From: Streptococcus varani
GTDB taxonomy: Bacteria; Bacillota; Bacilli; Lactobacillales; Streptococcaceae
DNA: 64,000 nucleotides
Assembly: GCF_001375655.1 (NCBI RefSeq)
Contig: NZ_CTEN01000002.1
Coordinates: 62,001 to 126,000 of the forward strand
Direction of reading: 5' to 3'
Below, one piece after another: positions 63,480 through 64,000 of the stretch (positions are counted from its first letter, which is position 1; the number at the start of each line of letters is the position of its first letter). A program made the position numbers and the translations under genes. The notes beneath the pieces were generated by a model. That model was not told the DNA's origin, did no database searches, and saw nothing but the letters and a program-made list of their open reading frames with translations.

Positions 63480-64000
63480 AGTAAAAGCTTGACCAGGAGC
63501 AAGGACACGAATGCGCTCTGGATGAATTACCTTATCGTAAAGATCAGCAGGATCCATATTAAAGGTATTCATATCTGGTGCATCCACTGTTCCCCAGTGC
63601 TGGCAGATCAAATCTGCATTTGGATAAGCATTTGCCAAGCGAACGGCATTGAGAAATCCGATGTGCCAGAAATTGTCCGACCAGTCAAAGAAGATGGCAT
63701 CCGGTGCTTCCATCTCATACTGCTCTGGCAAGGCTTTGGAATCACCAGGTACGTAGATACTACCATCTACCGTGCGAATATAAAAGCCACAAAGGTCTTC
63801 TACTGCATACTTACGGCCGTATTTAGGATTATCACTCTTCCAGTTATGCCAAGCTCTTGTCACTTCTACATCTATATTTCCAACTGTGAAATCAGAGCCA
63901 ATATCATGACCTTGAGCCTCTAAACCTTCTGCTTGAATCAATCCAGCTACGAAATGTGGAGCATGGTAGATATCAACTGTTTCTTTGGTATTGGCACGGA
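63465..64000 (-). CDS. Metallo-beta-lactamase-fold hydrolase, N-terminus outside
   Basis: The frame is open from the right edge and its last 178 codons are visible. Segments HAPHFVAGLIQAEGLEAQGHD, DLCGFYIRTVDGSIYVPGDS (with the aspartate of the metal site) and LICQHWGT resemble UPF0173/UlaG-type MBL hydrolases. The N-terminal HxHxDH motif lies outside the window. The gene ends four bases after the IS1182 derivative's inverted repeat, and an end truncation cannot be excluded. Confidence 0.75.
   Translation of the reverse strand, partial: RANTKETVDIYHAPHFVAGLIQAEGLEAQGHDIGSDFTVGNIDVEVTRAWHNWKSDNPKYGRKYAVEDLCGFYIRTVDGSIYVPGDSKALPEQYEMEAPDAIFFDWSDNFWHIGFLNAVRLANAYPNADLICQHWGTVDAPDMNTFNMDPADLYDKVIHPERIRVLAPGQAFTLGRK

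Noticed and set aside
1..64000. CRISPR array, prophage or plasmid module
   Set aside because: No short regularly spaced repeats, phage structural genes or replication genes were seen; repeats present are IS- or MITE-like.

Overview
The window is a low-GC Firmicute chromosome whose housekeeping proteins look streptococcal. ParC, ParE, ThyA, the CpsY-type LysR regulator, the cpsY-lspA-rluD order, the ung-mutX-pyrC neighbourhood and the IS families fit Streptococcus, most probably Streptococcus suis. The species name is inferred from remembered protein sequences, not from a search. Almost all genes lie on the minus strand; only plsY, an RpiR-type regulator and two IS remnants are read on the plus strand. 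There is no prophage, CRISPR array, rRNA operon or replication origin. Layout from left to right: (1) 1-3.8 kb: clpX-engB-membrane protein, a small membrane protein with dihydrofolate reductase, and thymidylate synthase. (2) 3.8-6.3 kb: a damaged group II intron of IIC character, inserted just behind the glucokinase terminator, with its 3' part duplicated in tandem. (3) 6.3-16.7 kb: glucokinase, an ABC-F ATPase, cca-dapB-degV-DUF1149, and the fructose operon fruR-fruK-fruA. (4) 16.7-19.2 kb: two nearly complete tandem IS30-family copies plus an IS end fragment, with part of the fruR promoter duplicated between them. (5) 19.3-24.4 kb: hisC, rimM-trmD, rpsP-khpA, an RsmJ-like methyltransferase and a secreted DUF5648-repeat protein. 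(6) 24.4-33 kb: GrpB, TfoX-N and GNAT proteins, then the pyrimidine operon pyrR-pyrB-carA-carB. (7) 33-43 kb: small membrane and metal-binding proteins, cpsY-lspA-rluD, ribosomal proteins L21/L27, then nifS-unknown-thiI-acyl adenylase-GNAT. (8) 43-47 kb: a threonine aldolase gene broken by an ISL3-family element with a perfect 8-bp target duplication, rpsA and three tRNAs. (9) 47-57 kb: a DDE-transposase IS, ilvE, a membrane-anchored propeller-like protein, parC, ykvA and parE diverging from plsY. (10) 57-64 kb: ung-mutX-mazG-ASCH-pyrC, an MFS transporter divergent from an RpiR regulator, an IS1182-family deletion derivative and a partial metallo-hydrolase. The most interesting signals are non-coding. 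A roughly 135-145-bp element with conserved closing stems and compensatory changes sits directly before both carB and parC, neither of which has a visible Shine-Dalgarno sequence. Three unlinked genes (thyA, rsmJ, plsY) have an extended -10 box exactly six bases before ATG, which predicts leaderless mRNAs. The carA-carB gap carries a PyrR-like loop. Several IS-derived miniature elements double as terminators.
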